Below, piece by piece: positions 10,711-22,322 of a stretch of DNA of 64,000 nucleotides. The stretch is taken from positions 1,860,001 to 1,924,000 of the forward strand of contig JAAXNY010000005.1 in the NCBI GenBank assembly GCA_013420905.1. Reading direction: 5' to 3'. The notes under the pieces were generated by a model. That model was not told the origin of the DNA and did no database searches. It saw only the letters and a program-made list of their open reading frames with translations. The stretch's first letter is position 1; each line of letters opens with the position of its first letter. The position numbers and the translations under genes are program-made. This DNA comes from Collybia mongolica. Its lineage: Eukaryota; Basidiomycota; Agaricomycetes; Agaricales; Clitocybaceae.

Positions 10711-11652
10711 CTAGTTATCGTGATGTTCGAATGGTGAATCGGTGCGTCGCAGAAAATCATTCGACCCATGAGGTTCTGGTAGCCATTCCTGTTTTAAAGG
10801 TCATCAGTGTTTTAAATTTGATCACTTGAGTGAGGTTCACCTACCCTGCTTTCACGCCCCGGAATGATTGGCGGCTCAGGCATACTTGGTGCAGGAGTGT
10901 TACTGTTTCTTGCAAGCTTATTCAAGAAGTCGCGAATGGTCGTTACCACAAGCTGAGTTTAATCAGAATTCTGTTGTTGTTTGGAGGGGAAACCCCTACA
11001 TTGTGATCTTCTTGAGATGAACCTGAGTAGCATGCCACTACAGCAATTGGACAACAAAGAGCGTTCTATGTAAACTGTCAAATCTACTGGCAAGTGGGTG
11101 ATTTATTCCCTTACCTCAAGCCAAATGGGAAAGGCTATATTCTCAGTTTTGGCGATGATCGGAAGGATTACCCATCAGAAGGACGTACCACCGCCGTTGA
11201 CACGAAACTCTCCTTGCATTCCCATTTGCTTCGCCGTCTTGCCCATTGCACTCATCCCCTTCTCCACGTAAAAGCTTGAGTGTCCAGTTCGACGCACAAC
11301 ACTAACCATGCCCTCGATACAAGACCAGCTATCCAAGCTAACGTCTCCAATCCCACTAAGGTGACCTAAGTCACCCACCGTGCATGAGAATAATGTATGC
11401 CCAGTGATGGTTTGTACGGAGATCACGAGCCCCTTCCCTTTTGTATGGCGAGACGTTGCCCGGAATCGCTTGCGGAGTGAAAGACCCTATAGTGTATAAG
11501 AGTGACAAGTATGTCCAAATTGGGGGGCAACTCACAAGTGTGACTGCGTCTGAGGCGCTGAAGGACGCGAAGCGAAAGCTGCCCTCTTCGGACAAGGTTT
11601 GAGTGGCGAGTTCAGCATCAGTGGGTCCCATCGCGTGGAATCCGTTGAACAT
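10711..11652 (-). CDS. UPF0303/YBR137W-like protein (GlcG/HbpS-type fold)
   Basis: Six exons: 11652-11536, 11486-11189, 11134-11115, 11065-11000, 10952-10845, 10788-10711; 228 aa. Family landmarks are FASFSASDAVTLGLSLR, GKGLVISVQTITGHTLFSC, VVRRTGHSSFYVEKGMS and the conserved NGGAFPIWLE, which only appears after splicing across a 20-nt exon. The following exon reads NALCCPIAVVACYSGSS. A Pro-rich C-terminal extension of about 60 residues follows. Yeast YBR137W belongs to this family; its biochemical role is unsettled, and the GlcG/HbpS-like fold has been linked to heme or small-molecule binding. The protein is probably cytosolic, since no targeting signal is seen. A second possible start is the Met eight codons downstream. 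Confidence 0.85.
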
Positions 11653-12218
11653 AAGACTCAAGGTAGATGATCTATGTGCAGTCCCAGATAAGTATTGAAG
11701 AATGGATTAGATTGGGGAAAGGAGTATGATGGAGCTCTCTAGGGCACCACCCAAGATATAGATGCTTTCACGACAAAGAAGCGTGGAGAACAGCCAGCTG
11801 TGAAACTACAAGGAGGTGGTGCAACGAGGCCAGTTAGCTAATACTTATGATGTAGATCTTCCACGTTTTTTGAGGGACGAGCTCAAGCATAAGCGACCAG
11901 TAAATCTGGGCAAAAAAACGCTGTAAGGAACGCCGTCAAAGTAATTGGCCATATGGCCTTGGTGTGTACATGACATGGCTGCAGAGCGCAGACGCCTGCG
12001 ATGGTTGTCATTGATTCGAAACGAAATTACTTTGCGGTTATTTGAAGTAGGAGTTCTATAATATGTAGTGCAAATATCGTCGCCAATGATCGCGACCAAC
12101 TTGGATTCTTGGAGGAAGTTGGCATGTGATAGGGTCCGAATTTCCACCCGAACCCCGGACTCGGCGGAATTTCTCAGACGTTGATCTGGGGAATTATGCA
12201 GGAACGTATTTGCCAACC
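11653..12218. other. Divergent intergenic region
   Basis: A 566-bp spacer between the starts of the UPF0303-like gene (-) and PEX12 (+). An open frame upstream of and in phase with PEX12 begins with ATG at 12126, but its 31 extra residues do not resemble a PEX12 N-terminus. No other gene is seen. Confidence 0.5.
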
Positions 12219-13603
12219 ATGGAATTCTTCAACGACTTGGGAGATGATCCCCTCAAGCCTTCACTATTCGAACTAGTGGCTCAAGAACAACTAAGGGACC
12301 TTTTGCAGCCTGCTTTGAAGTATGTTCTAGCAGTAAGCACCGTTGCTCATAATCATCCCGTTTATTCGCCTCAACGTCGCGTAGGTCTTTGCCCAAAGAT
12401 ACCCAAGGTATCTGTTACGCATAGTGAACAGACATGAAGAGTTCTACGCTCTGATTATGTTCTTCGTTGAGCGTCACTATCTCCGCAAACACAGTATGTC
12501 TCACCATTCCAAGTCTTCCAACCGTTCACAAATGGCAAAACAGATGCCTCGTTCTCTGAAAACTTCTATGGTCTCAAAAGGAGACGGAGACCATTTATTC
12601 AGACAGAAAGAGCAAAGGCTGCAGTTGGAGGATTGCCGGCCGGAGAGGTGCTGAGAAGTCAGGAACTTGGGCGTTCATTATTATTCCTTGTGCGTTCCTT
12701 TACTTTTAATAGTAGATCCACGGGAAGACGTTTCAACGGCTCCTCAGGTCGGTGTTCCGTACATGCGTGCCAAAGCCCAGGATTATTATGAGGAGCTTGG
12801 GGGAGGCTTGAACTCAGGTGTCCTAGACGAGGGGATGGATATTCACGAGCTACGGGCCCTCACGGATGAGGTGCGTCTGCTCATCTTATTTTGGAGAATA
12901 TCATCCAAACACGCGTCCATTATGATTAGACATTCAAGGGCAAGCTACGGCGAGGCTTCAAAGCAGTGTATCCTTGGTTGAACACCTCGTTTGAAATTTG
13001 GCTGCTAGTATCGAACGTAGCTTACCTATTTGACCAAACGCCTTTCTACCGGCCATGGTTGTCCTGGATAGGTGTCGATATCCGACGTCTTGGCGTTGAG
13101 GACTTTGTGAGATCACTTATCCTGTTCTTCACACCTTTATTGACATGCATACCCAGCGCGCCGCGGCTTTGGCAGCTCAAAATAAACTGGCACCGGAGAA
13201 GCGACGGAGCATATTGGGTCGCATCCAACATCTCCTTGTGACTTCGCCGAACTTGCTTCTAGACTCACTTCGATTGTTGTTGCCAACAGCCATCTTTTTC
13301 GTAAAATTTTTAGAGTGGTGGTACTCTCCCGGGTCTCCCGCTCGCTCTCTATCAACCTCACCACTCGGACCAGCTGTTCCACCGCCTCGGATGCTTTCAC
13401 CTCATCCACAGGGCATTCCATTCGACAAATCGAGCTTTGGCACATGTCCAATTTGCCGTAAAAGCCTAAATAACGCTACTGCATTGCCCTCCGGTTATGT
13501 ATTCTGTTATCGGTGTGCATATGACCAAGTCGAGAAGCATGGTAAATGTCCAGTTACACTTCTGCCTGCTCGCGTCTGGCAACTAAGAAAGGTGCTTGTA
13601 TGA
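12219..13603 (+). CDS. PEX12: Peroxin-12, RING-type peroxisomal E3 ligase subunit
   Basis: Peroxisomal membrane RING protein that, with PEX2 and PEX10, ubiquitinates the import receptor PEX5 for recycling. Six exons: 12219-12332, 12385-12493, 12544-12689, 12748-12870, 12930-13106, 13157-13603; 371 aa. Conserved blocks are [59 protein letters not shown] and [17 protein letters not shown], followed by [15 protein letters not shown]. The degenerate C-terminal RING reads CPICRK ... CYRC ... GKCPVT, with fewer zinc ligands than a classical RING, as is usual for PEX12. Hydrophobic stretches for membrane anchoring lie between residues about 180 and 280. Confidence 0.95.
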
Positions 13604-13918
13604 AGGGGGACGTACGTTTGTTATATTACGACGTCTATGGTGGGATCAATGCATTATCGATATATGATACTTGTATCTAGATATCATACGTGGTTCATCG
13701 ATAAGTTTTGTAACCAGGTGTTTTCGTTTTGCCACCATTTTAGGCACGTGCGTAAACCGTTCTTTGCTGACGACCTGCAAGCGCGCTCAGTCTCCGTTCG
13801 ACAACTTCTTTCCTATGGATTATCTCAAATAACTAGCCAGGGCATATCTCGTCTCCTTCAGGGGATCTCCTAAAGTTCAAACCTACACACGATCAGCTGT
13901 TCCAAAGCTTCTCATAAG
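13604..13918. other. Short intergenic region
   Basis: A 315-bp spacer between PEX12 and PHO81, both on the plus strand. It should carry the PEX12 terminator and the PHO81 promoter. No gene is seen. Confidence 0.5.
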
Positions 13919-16900
13919 ATGAAGGTAAACCATCCATTAGCCCCGTTTGCTACGAGATTGGTTCATCCCCTGTTCAGTTCGGCAAGCAGATCCAAGTGCA
14001 GCAAGTCCCGGGATGGTCGACGTATTATCTCGACTACAAGTTTCTCAAGAAGATTATCTCCTCTCTTGTGGCCAATCGACCGGCATCAGAGGCAGCTGCT
14101 TTGGCTTCGGGCATCCGTCCTTCGGACATCTTGACTCAATCATCTACACCTCTATCAATTACACCAGCCCTACAGACCCCATCAACCATCTTGGGGGATA
14201 GCCCCGGCCACCCACCCATCTTCTCGACATCTGATCAAGACGACGACAGAGGACCTGATTTCCGAGCACACAAGGCAGCATTTTTTTTCAAGCTCGAACG
14301 TGAACTTGAAAAGGTGGGAAGCCGACCAGGAACAGTCTGAAGCCCTCCTTGACCCATTGGATCCATTTAGATTAATGCATTTTACCTGCAAAAAGAAGCT
14401 GAGCTCAAGTTGCGAATGGAGACTCTCCTTTCTAAAAGGAGAGCGGCCGCGATGCGAGGCCTCCCGGATAACACTGGCGAAGCAACCCAAAATCATGTAG
14501 AATGGAGTGCGGTCGAAGAAGGCTTTCGACTGCTCGAGAGAGATCTCGGAAAATTACAGGTATGCACTTGTGCAGCACCCCTCCTTGGCTCATGCACGAA
14601 CGTAAATTTCACAGCAATTCGTTGAAGTGAATGCTATAGGATTTCGGAAAATCCTCAAGAAGTTTGATAAACGTTCAACCTCCACAACAAAGGAGCTGTA
14701 TCTCTCACGTCAAGTAGACATCCAACCAGTTTTTAATAGACAAGTAAGCATTTCCTTCGTTCATTCTAGCTCTATAAATTTCCCTTATCAGTTGCCTTAG
14801 CTCATCTCAGAGTTGTCTGATACCGTTGCAATATGCCTTCTGGACCTAACCGATCTGTCGTCAGGCCTTAAGTTCGAAGGATCCGCCGCGAATGACATTT
14901 TTACCCGACAAATCATGACCGAGCGCACAATACCAATGGGCCCATTCCGCGATTTGGAGAATAACCTCCGAAAGGCTGTCGCTGGATCAGACGAGAAGGG
15001 AGTTACAGAATGTGTTCTTTATTCCGATGTCTTGGCGCAACAGAATGGAGGGAAGGCGGTTGTGACTCGCATTCTTTGGAACATGATCATCGAGGCTCCT
15101 CCCGATTTAGCTGACCTTATATTTTCTTCACTCTCGTCTCCTTTCGACTTCCAATTTATCGACGACATCAATGGACGCACATGTCTACATGAAGCTGCAA
15201 TAGCTGGCAGCCCTTCTTTGGTCAATCTTTGCATCCAGAATAGCGTGGTAGTCGACAAGACCGACTTGTATGGACGAAACGCACTTCATTATGCATCCAT
15301 GCATGGCCACCCAATTGTCTGTCAACAACTACTGAAAGCGCATCTGCCACCAAATGTCCTTGACAGGGATAATTACACACCACTTGTTTACGCGACGATG
15401 AAGGGCAGCGTTGAATGTATTCGGGTATTGCTCGATCAGGGAAATGTTCCTGTGGAACCTACAGTACCTCTTGGCGATCTCATTCCTCTATCGCTAGCCA
15501 GCCAGTCAGGACACGTCGATGTGGTTTTATTGCTACTTGAGCATGACGCTCGTTGCCTTCCGAATAGTAATGGAGAATATCCCATGCACCTGGCCGCCCG
15601 CGAAGGCCACGTCGAGGTATGTAAACGCCTCGTGCACCTAGAAGGATGGGACACCCCTGATAAATATCATGAATGGACTCCACTATTTCATGCCTCCCGC
15701 TACGGTCGCGAAGCCTGTGTGAAAATTCTCCTCGAAGCTGGTGCCCGCATTGATTCAACAGATGAATTGGGCCACTTGGCCGTACATTACGCTGCATGGT
15801 ATGGCCACCAGAGGTGTCTCTCATCACTTTTGCACGCTTCCGAAAACAAGCCCTCCATGACGCAGGTGGTCTTGCTCGCTAAGACACCCGTATCTCATGC
15901 AGACTCTAGAAGGAGCTCTTCAGAGATCGATCTCATTCCATCACTTTCTCTTCCACCTCCGATAATGCCACATCGGGTATATGGACACAACTACCTCGAT
16001 AAAAATAATCTCGTGCAAGTCTCCATAGGACACTCATCCCGTCGGTCGAAAGGATTACCTGGCGTGCGACTCCATCATCGACTGATTAGCCCTTTATTCG
16101 AGGATGAATACGTCCTGGCATCAACCCCTTTGAAACTCGTCATGACGACAAGCCCCAACGTAAACTCGGCACCTTATAGCATCTCTCTCCCTCAAAGGAA
16201 CGAGAAAGGTCTTTTCTCATTCCAGATACCGTCGCTCGATGACCTCTCTCTAGAGTTCTCAATTTACCCCAACTTTGGCACGAAAACCATTGGGAGAGCT
16301 GTTGCACTTCCGTCCCTCTTCGACAACATTGAGAGCAATCAAACCTTTACGTTGCCAATCCTTGACACACGTTTGCACGTTGTTGGCGAAGTGAGTTTCT
16401 AGTTCTACCAGGTGCTAAAGTGACGGGTATTTGACACGGGATATCCAGGTTGACTTTGAAGTGAATATTATCACCCCCTTCCAGGGCGTTACTCTTGAAG
16501 TTGGAGGCGATGTTGAAACATATTGGAAGTCAATGGCGATGCCTCTCGTATCTATCTCACCGTCAGGCCCGCCTCAGTGGCCCCACCGATCAAATCTTAT
16601 CGGCTCAGCCCAAGGGTCGCCATCCGTTCATTCCATCAGTAACACAGGGGGACAAGCGTTGACAATATCATCATTGCAAGGGACATATATTCATGTGGTT
16701 GTGCAGGTCACCAAGGATCTACACCCTGTTGTCTACTCTGAGTGGTTACTCCCGAACTCCGATTTTGACCTCTGTGTCTGCGATATTACCCTTACTCAAT
16801 TTGAGCTCATAGCCCGCCGTCTCGGAAAGGACCTTGAAAACTTTGATAACGCAGAGACAGCTAACTGGTCATCTAGGTTGTCAAGCTCCATGGTCTCTCT

Positions 16901-17653
16901 CGCTCAACTTCTCAAGGTAGGCATTAGCAGTACTCACATATCTCCGTTCATCAATGCCGATCGCCATCTTTGCAGATGCTACCCCTAGGTGTCAACATCA
17001 GCCTAGAACTTGCCTATCCTTCTTGGGCTGTCAAACAAACCTTGCCCTTCAGATATCAGCTGAATCTTAATGATTTCGTGGATTCTGTATTGCGAAACAT
17101 CTATCACGCGTCTGTATCCCTGGAGGCTCCGTACCATCGCCGAAAGATCGTATTTGCGTCTTTCTCTCCTGATGTTTGTTCGTTCTTGAATTGGAAGCAA
17201 CCGAATTGTATGCAACTTCCCCTGATCTATATTTCCAACATGGGATCCCTAACATCTATTTAGACCCAGTTTTCTTTGTGTCTCGTGGTGGGAAAAATAG
17301 TACTCATACCTCTAGTCTAATAGCTTTGGGATCCGAGGAGGAGAGTGACCCGAAGTTGTCCAGCATTGGTGCTGCCGTTGAGTTTGCAAGGATTAACAAC
17401 CTTCTTGGTGTATTTGTTGACGCCGACCTTTTGGTCAGTCAAATTATACTCATCAGAGCCGCTAGGTCTCAAGTTTTGGTTCTAGGTTCAGGTTCCTTCT
17501 TTGATCCATGGCATTCGGAACGCTGGGCTTCTGGTCGGTATACATGGGGTCTCTCTGGTTTCGAGTCCTAAGGCAGAAGGGACGCCTGTGGACGCTGTTC
17601 TCGGAGAAGGAAAAGTGGTCTTTGTTGACCATTCCATGCAGGAGCTGATTTAG
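13919..17653 (+). CDS. PHO81: PHO81/NUC-2-like phosphate-sensing regulator (SPX-ankyrin-GDPD)
   Basis: Cyclin-dependent kinase inhibitor-type regulator of the PHO pathway. Nine exons: 13919-13924, 13978-14313, 14371-14559, 14615-14743, 14801-16390, 16449-16916, 16976-17207, 17264-17433, 17486-17653; 1095 aa. The first coding exon is only ATG AAG. The SPX domain (residues 1 to about 215) begins MKFGKQIQVQQVPGWSTYY and includes the KKFDKR helix that binds inositol pyrophosphates. Ankyrin repeats span about 337-570 (NGRTCLHEAA, YGRNALHYAS, GEYPMHLAAREGH). The C-terminus is a glycerophosphodiester phosphodiesterase-like domain (about 800-1095). In it the HRG motif reads HRS and the EFD and HD positions are replaced (YIHVVVQVTKD, YSE), so catalysis looks lost, in line with a regulatory role. 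Confidence 0.93.
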
Positions 17654-17955
17654 GAAGGTTTTCGTGAACCAAAGGCCTTAGCCTTGAAGGTGGTCAAATT
17701 GGCCGCTTGTTCTTGGACAGTCATAATCAGGAACATACCTACATAGTTGCCGGCATCTAAAAATACATTACTGCTGGGTCTATACAGCATAATTGAACAT
17801 GATCCAAGCCTATAGCCTGACATGAGGACCGATCCATGGAGGAAGCTGGTATAAATTTCTATAATTCAGATATTGCCGCTGGACTAGCATACCAGTCTCC
17901 GAAATTATCGCACATAAGATCTCTTAATTTGTTTATAAACTAAACGAAGCATGAT
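17654..17955. other. Convergent intergenic region
   Basis: About 300 bp after the PHO81 stop with no coding pattern. The gene remnant on the opposite strand begins at 17956. Confidence 0.45.
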
Positions 17956-18198
17956 CTAGTATGTTCTAGCGTAAATTGTGGTCTCTATCCATTCACCTAG
18001 AACATTTAAACCACACCGGACGGCTACACCCCTGACAACTTGGCCACTGTTCTGGTCAGTCACGGTAGCCTTCGCACCAGCGTACATATTTTTCCCCTTG
18101 CAAACCTCTGCTCGCAGGCCAAGGTCCTAATATGAATGTAGACATGGAATTTGCGTGATATTCAGAGCGCGAGATGCTGGGATTAGCTCATACATATA

Positions 18199-18206
18199 TA
18201 TCATTT
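18199..18206. repeat. Left target-site duplication of the MITE
   Basis: TATCATTT directly abuts the left inverted repeat and is identical to the copy at 18884-18891. Confidence 0.85.
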
Positions 18207-18883
18207 TAGGGTTCCGGAAGAAACCCCTTATTTATTAACATCGTAGTTTCTAACAAGTTAGTAACATGTTAGTTATTAACTCGCTCAAAAGGGTATGTTA
18301 AACATTGTTAATAACCAAATAAACAAACAGTCCCACAGATCATTTGAATCTATTAACTCCTATTGATGATTAATCACTAACCATCTCCCCACACACTGTT
18401 ACCTCAGGACTGCATGGTAATGGCATAATCCCACTTTTTGCCCAGTTTATCTGGACAGTTTTGGGCAACTTTAGGTGATTTTGATCCATATTTTTCATCT
18501 AGCCTCTGAAAGATTATTGGAAAATTATGGAAATCACAATTTTTCTCATATTGCTCTAATACTATATTCTAACATCATCATCATGGCTTCTGCCTCATGC
18601 ATAGTCTTACAAGCTCTAAAACCTTACTTGACTGATCTTACATCTCCAATTTTTGTTGATATGTTCTCAGAGAGTTCAGGAGAGGTCAATATCACTCAGA
18701 AAAAAGTAAAAGGGCCAGATATAGTGCAGGAAGATGAAGGGGAAGAGCCTAACTGGGATTGGTAGGGGGGAGGGATTTTTTAACAATTATTAACAATTAT
18801 TAACATCTGTGAATAACCCCCTCCAAAGCTGCCATGTTAGTAACCTGTTAGTTACTAACCTCGGAGTTTCTTCCCGAACCCTA
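18207..18883. mobile_element. Non-autonomous hAT-like element (MITE), 677 bp
   Basis: The ends are imperfect terminal inverted repeats: the left end begins TAGGGTTCCGGAAGAAACCC and the right end, reverse-complemented, begins TAGGGTTCGGGAAGAAACTC. The element is flanked on both sides by the identical 8-bp sequence TATCATTT. An 8-bp target duplication and TAGGG-type ends are hallmarks of the hAT superfamily. Both subterminal regions are packed with variants of GTTAGT, TAAC and TTAACAATTATTAAC, which resemble subterminal transposase-binding repeats. The interior is AT-rich and holds one 96-codon frame (18475-18765, +) that does not resemble a transposase. The near-identical ends and perfect target duplication suggest a fairly recent insertion. 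Confidence 0.85.
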
Positions 18884-18891
18884 TATCATTT
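18884..18891. repeat. Right target-site duplication of the MITE
   Basis: TATCATTT directly abuts the right inverted repeat and is identical to the copy at 18199-18206. Confidence 0.85.
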
Positions 18892-19120
18892 GCCCCGAAA
18901 TGAGTTTCATGTTCCAGTTGAAGTTTATTGTCCCGTGACCTCCCTTTGTAAACGCCTTCTGTTGTAGTGTAGTCACTTCCGAGTTGATTATTTGCTCGTC
19001 AAGTGAAGATAATGGTACAGTTGGGTTGACGCACTTGTAAGTATTGTTACAATGAATTAATCTATCATTCGCTTCTAACATCGAGATCACGTATAGTTGC
19101 TTAGCGGATTAGTAAAGTAT

Positions 19121-21820
19121 TTACACTGATGCACAGTACAGTGCTGCATAAGAGCCGTTTCGTTTGATAAGTTCTTGATGGGTACCAAATTCGGATATTG
19201 TCTAGGGTACGTAGTCCATCAGCGACAAGATGCATAACAACGAGAGCAGCGTATATTACCCCGTTCTCCATCATTGCAATTTTATCTGCACGACGAGCCG
19301 TCGAGAGACGATGAGTGATAAAAATAACTGATTTCGTCCGTTCACCCGACGGGGTTCGTGAGATCTTCTCAATTGTGTCGAATATTTGGTTCTGCGCGTG
19401 GGCATCCAGCGAGGAAGTCTAAGTAAAGAGCCAATACTCCATAAGGCACAAGAGGTCAGGTGCAGGAAGTGCTTACAGGTTCGTCAAATAACAAGAGGTC
19501 AACTTCGGGCTGGACCGCTCGCATGAAAGCACGTGCGATGGCTATTCTCTGCCACTGGAACGGACATCATTCAACGGTTAAACGAAACTCAACATAAGCT
19601 GTGTACCTCGCCTCCAGACAGCCCGTGATGGGGTGGGGATGATGGGTTGCTCATACCTGGGTAAGACACAGATTCGAAGCCGGAAGTTTCTAGCACAGTT
19701 CGTATTCCATGGGGCAACAGCGCCACAATTGTATCGGCTTCCGCTAGGTGGATGGCCTTCTGAATTGCAGACGGTTGACCCAGCTTCTCAACATGGCCAA
19801 GACCCACATTCTCCTTAACAGTGGCATTAAATTTCGAGAAGTCTTGAAATACGGCGCTAAGGTGTTGGTGATATTCATCGGGGTTGTATCGACGAATGTC
19901 TACCCCGTTGACTTGCAGAATTCCCTTGTCGAATTCTGCAAGCCTCAGCAAGACTCGGGCGAGCGTTGATTTTCCTGTGAAAAACATATCAATTGTCGGG
20001 ATTTTAAAGCCTATTGTATGTCACGAACCAGAACCATTATAGCCGACAATTGCCAGGGTCTCGCCTGCTGCTATACTGAAGTTGATGTCCTTTAAAGTAG
20101 GCTCAGAGCTTCCGGGATACGTGTAAGACAGTCCCCTACCGCCTAATTAGCTCCTCCGATTTGTGAGCTGTCTGTCGATTTCGTACCTAACGTCAATGCG
20201 TGCACCCGCCGGCAGTGACTCATACGCCACTAGATCCTTGTCTTGTGGTTGTAACCGAGGTTTTAACTTCATGCTTGCACAAAATGCCGACATAAGGAAA
20301 ATGCCTTGGAAAGCCATCCTCGTCGTGGTGACCAAGTTCCCGCATGCATAGACGAGGGACTGAATGGAGCTGCGGTATAGCGTCAGGGATCCCAAGGTCG
20401 TAGGCGAGGTTTGCATTAGGAACACGAGAGGTATCTAACAATTTATCAGAATTGCTACAGGCCATAAATAAGAGGCAGGAGGGAACCAGACTAACATTCT
20501 GTAATGCAAACAAAAGATCAGAGAGATTGAGTCGCGCGAAAAATGAAGAGTCCAGCAAGGAGTGCGGTTGTTCTGAGGCTAGAACAATTTTCCGTGCGCT
20601 CGCCCACGATTTCAGAATCCAGTCACCCAGGCCGAATAGCATGATTTCAGGCCGGTGCGTGTCGCTATAGGCTAAATTACGCATTCTCTCGTGGCGTGCG
20701 GCTGCGCGTGCCTCATATGCGTTATAGGGTGGATCGGACTGCCGCTGGGAAAAGTTGCATCGCGTTAATAGAAGAGGAAGCATGCTGGAGAATATAGAGA
20801 TCAAAAGAACACCGATATGAGTCGCCCCTCGTGTGAGTGAAATCACTAGCCAGATGTGAGAAATGATTTCGGTTGTGAGGGATAAAACATGGACAAAGTC
20901 CAGGGGAGACAGGAGGCCAAACCCGCCACCGTTGAAAGAACGCGCAAAGAGATCTGACTCTTGTAGGAGGTCGCGAACCACAGGGTCTGCGAGGGTAGGA
21001 ATGTCGAGGCGCACACGGTGCTCGAGTTGCTGATGTTCAACGAAAAAACGTGCCGATCCTAAAACAATGTTTTCATTCGAAAACCTGAAACACGAAATAG
21101 ACGTGAGCTCGGACTGAATGTTTTCAAGCGCAAAACAGCCCTTACGCGAGGGAATCTAGCAAACCTTCTACAACCCTTCTGAGCATTTCGGTTGAGACCA
21201 GGCAGAGAAGGCGGAACCACGTGAAACTTCCTGACGCGATCAAGGATTGAAGCTTGGTGTACAACAGAACTCGTTAATCTCGTTATGAAGTCACGAGTGC
21301 CCATCGACAAACCTCATCGATTATCAAAGCCTAGGTTACGTTAAAAGCAATGGAGGTTACACAAGAAGTCGTGGGATGCTGTATTTGATGACCCACCTGG
21401 GAATAACCTCGGAAGGCGGGAAAAAGACTTCGAACTATGTTCAGGGACATCATGAGAGTCGTTCGCACTGGATTGAGTCCCCAGAGAATTTGAAACTGGA
21501 AACGTCAGTTTAGAAAATTTTGGGGGCCACCAATTTCAAAACCTCACAAAACCGAATGCAGAGTCTTCCACAAGACAGCGATAGGCCAGACGAGCGTTCA
21601 CAAGATTCAGGGGTCTCTGGGCTCCTGCTATGAGGTAGGCGCCCTTTTGGGAGGGGATTTCTCTCGATGCCAGCCATGCGTCGTAGCCATGTTGTGACTC
21701 TCTTTCTCGTGGTTTTTCTTTCTTCTCCTTAGGGGGGTGGGATCTGCAGACGGGACTTGGGCGAGACGAAACATAGAGGTCGGTGAAAAAGAGCATATGA
21801 CTACTGAGTCTTTGACACAT
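19121..21820 (-). CDS. Half-size ABC exporter (TMD-NBD)
   Basis: Eleven exons: 21820-21548, 21495-21397, 21330-21313, 21252-21146, 21084-20496, 20434-20187, 20135-20029, 19974-19607, 19554-19477, 19418-19260, 19201-19121; 708 aa. The N-terminal half holds the transmembrane domain. The C-terminal nucleotide-binding domain has every motif intact: Walker A YNGSGKST (split by an intron), Q-loop SAVFQDFSKF, signature LSGGEWQRIAIARA, Walker B LLLFDEPTSSLD and H-loop ITHRLST. One TMD plus one NBD means it must work as a dimer. The substrate cannot be told from sequence; the TMD does not match the ATM1, MDL or STE6 patterns I know. Exon 3 is a micro-exon of 18 nt (ALIIDE). The start is uncertain: ATG at 21820 or 21796. 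Confidence 0.85.
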
Positions 21821-22322
21821 ATTGGAATAGTGTGAAGTTGGTAAATGCATTTGGTATGAGGGTTTTATAGATATTTGGCTCCAAGAAGTGGCCGGGACAA
21901 GTCTCCAGTTCAGGACGCACTTTTTTTTGTTCATTAATATACGAGATCCGGATGTTTTTCATGGCCGCTCTGATGCACTGCACCACTGCAGGCTGTACCG
22001 GGTATGCGCATTTGGTGAAAGCGACCCAATGTCGGAGATGGTACACGAGTCGGCGCGAGGAGCAACTCCCCTTGAAATATCCAAATCAAGAGAAATCAAG
22101 AGCCTGGAGACCGACGTCAAAAAAACACAGCAGCGCACAGCCACTCCCACTGTCTGGTTATAGACTTGCCTTTTTGGGTTCATATCCACGTGGCACCAGG
22201 TGCCGAGGGCCCGGGTATTTTACGAACTTTTCCTGTTCCGCTCAAGCTCCGTTGAGATCGCCCGACAATTATTCTTATAATCGTCCTTACTGTCCTCTTT
22301 ACCCGTCTTTACATTATCATTA
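21821..22322. promoter_or_regulatory. Divergent promoter between the ABC exporter and GTP cycl. I
   Basis: About 500 bp between two divergent start codons. No RNA gene or further coding region is seen. Pyrimidine-rich stretches precede the GTP cyclohydrolase start. Confidence 0.45.

Larger units (their letters stand above)
17956..18975 (-). pseudogene. Probable gene remnant interrupted by the MITE
   Basis: On the minus strand an exon at 18126-17956 reads DLGLRAEVCKGKNMYAGAKA and continues for 56 codons to a stop. It is preceded by a plausible intron (donor gtatga at 18193, acceptor attag). If the MITE and one target-site copy are removed, the upstream exon (18975-18892 plus 18206-18194) runs in phase into that donor, with LEHETHFGAND and then IY just before the splice. 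With the MITE present the frame meets a stop soon after entering it. The 5' exons are not resolved, because the ABC gene ends only about 145 bp upstream. The family is not recognised. It may be a small gene, a fragment, or a chance open region; the phase agreement across insertion and intron favours a once-real gene. Confidence 0.35.

Noticed and set aside
17434..17571. PHO81 seeming to end early at SGFES
   Set aside because: The frame continues in another phase after an intron ending at 17485, giving VQVPSLIHGIRNAGLLVG and a stop at 17653.
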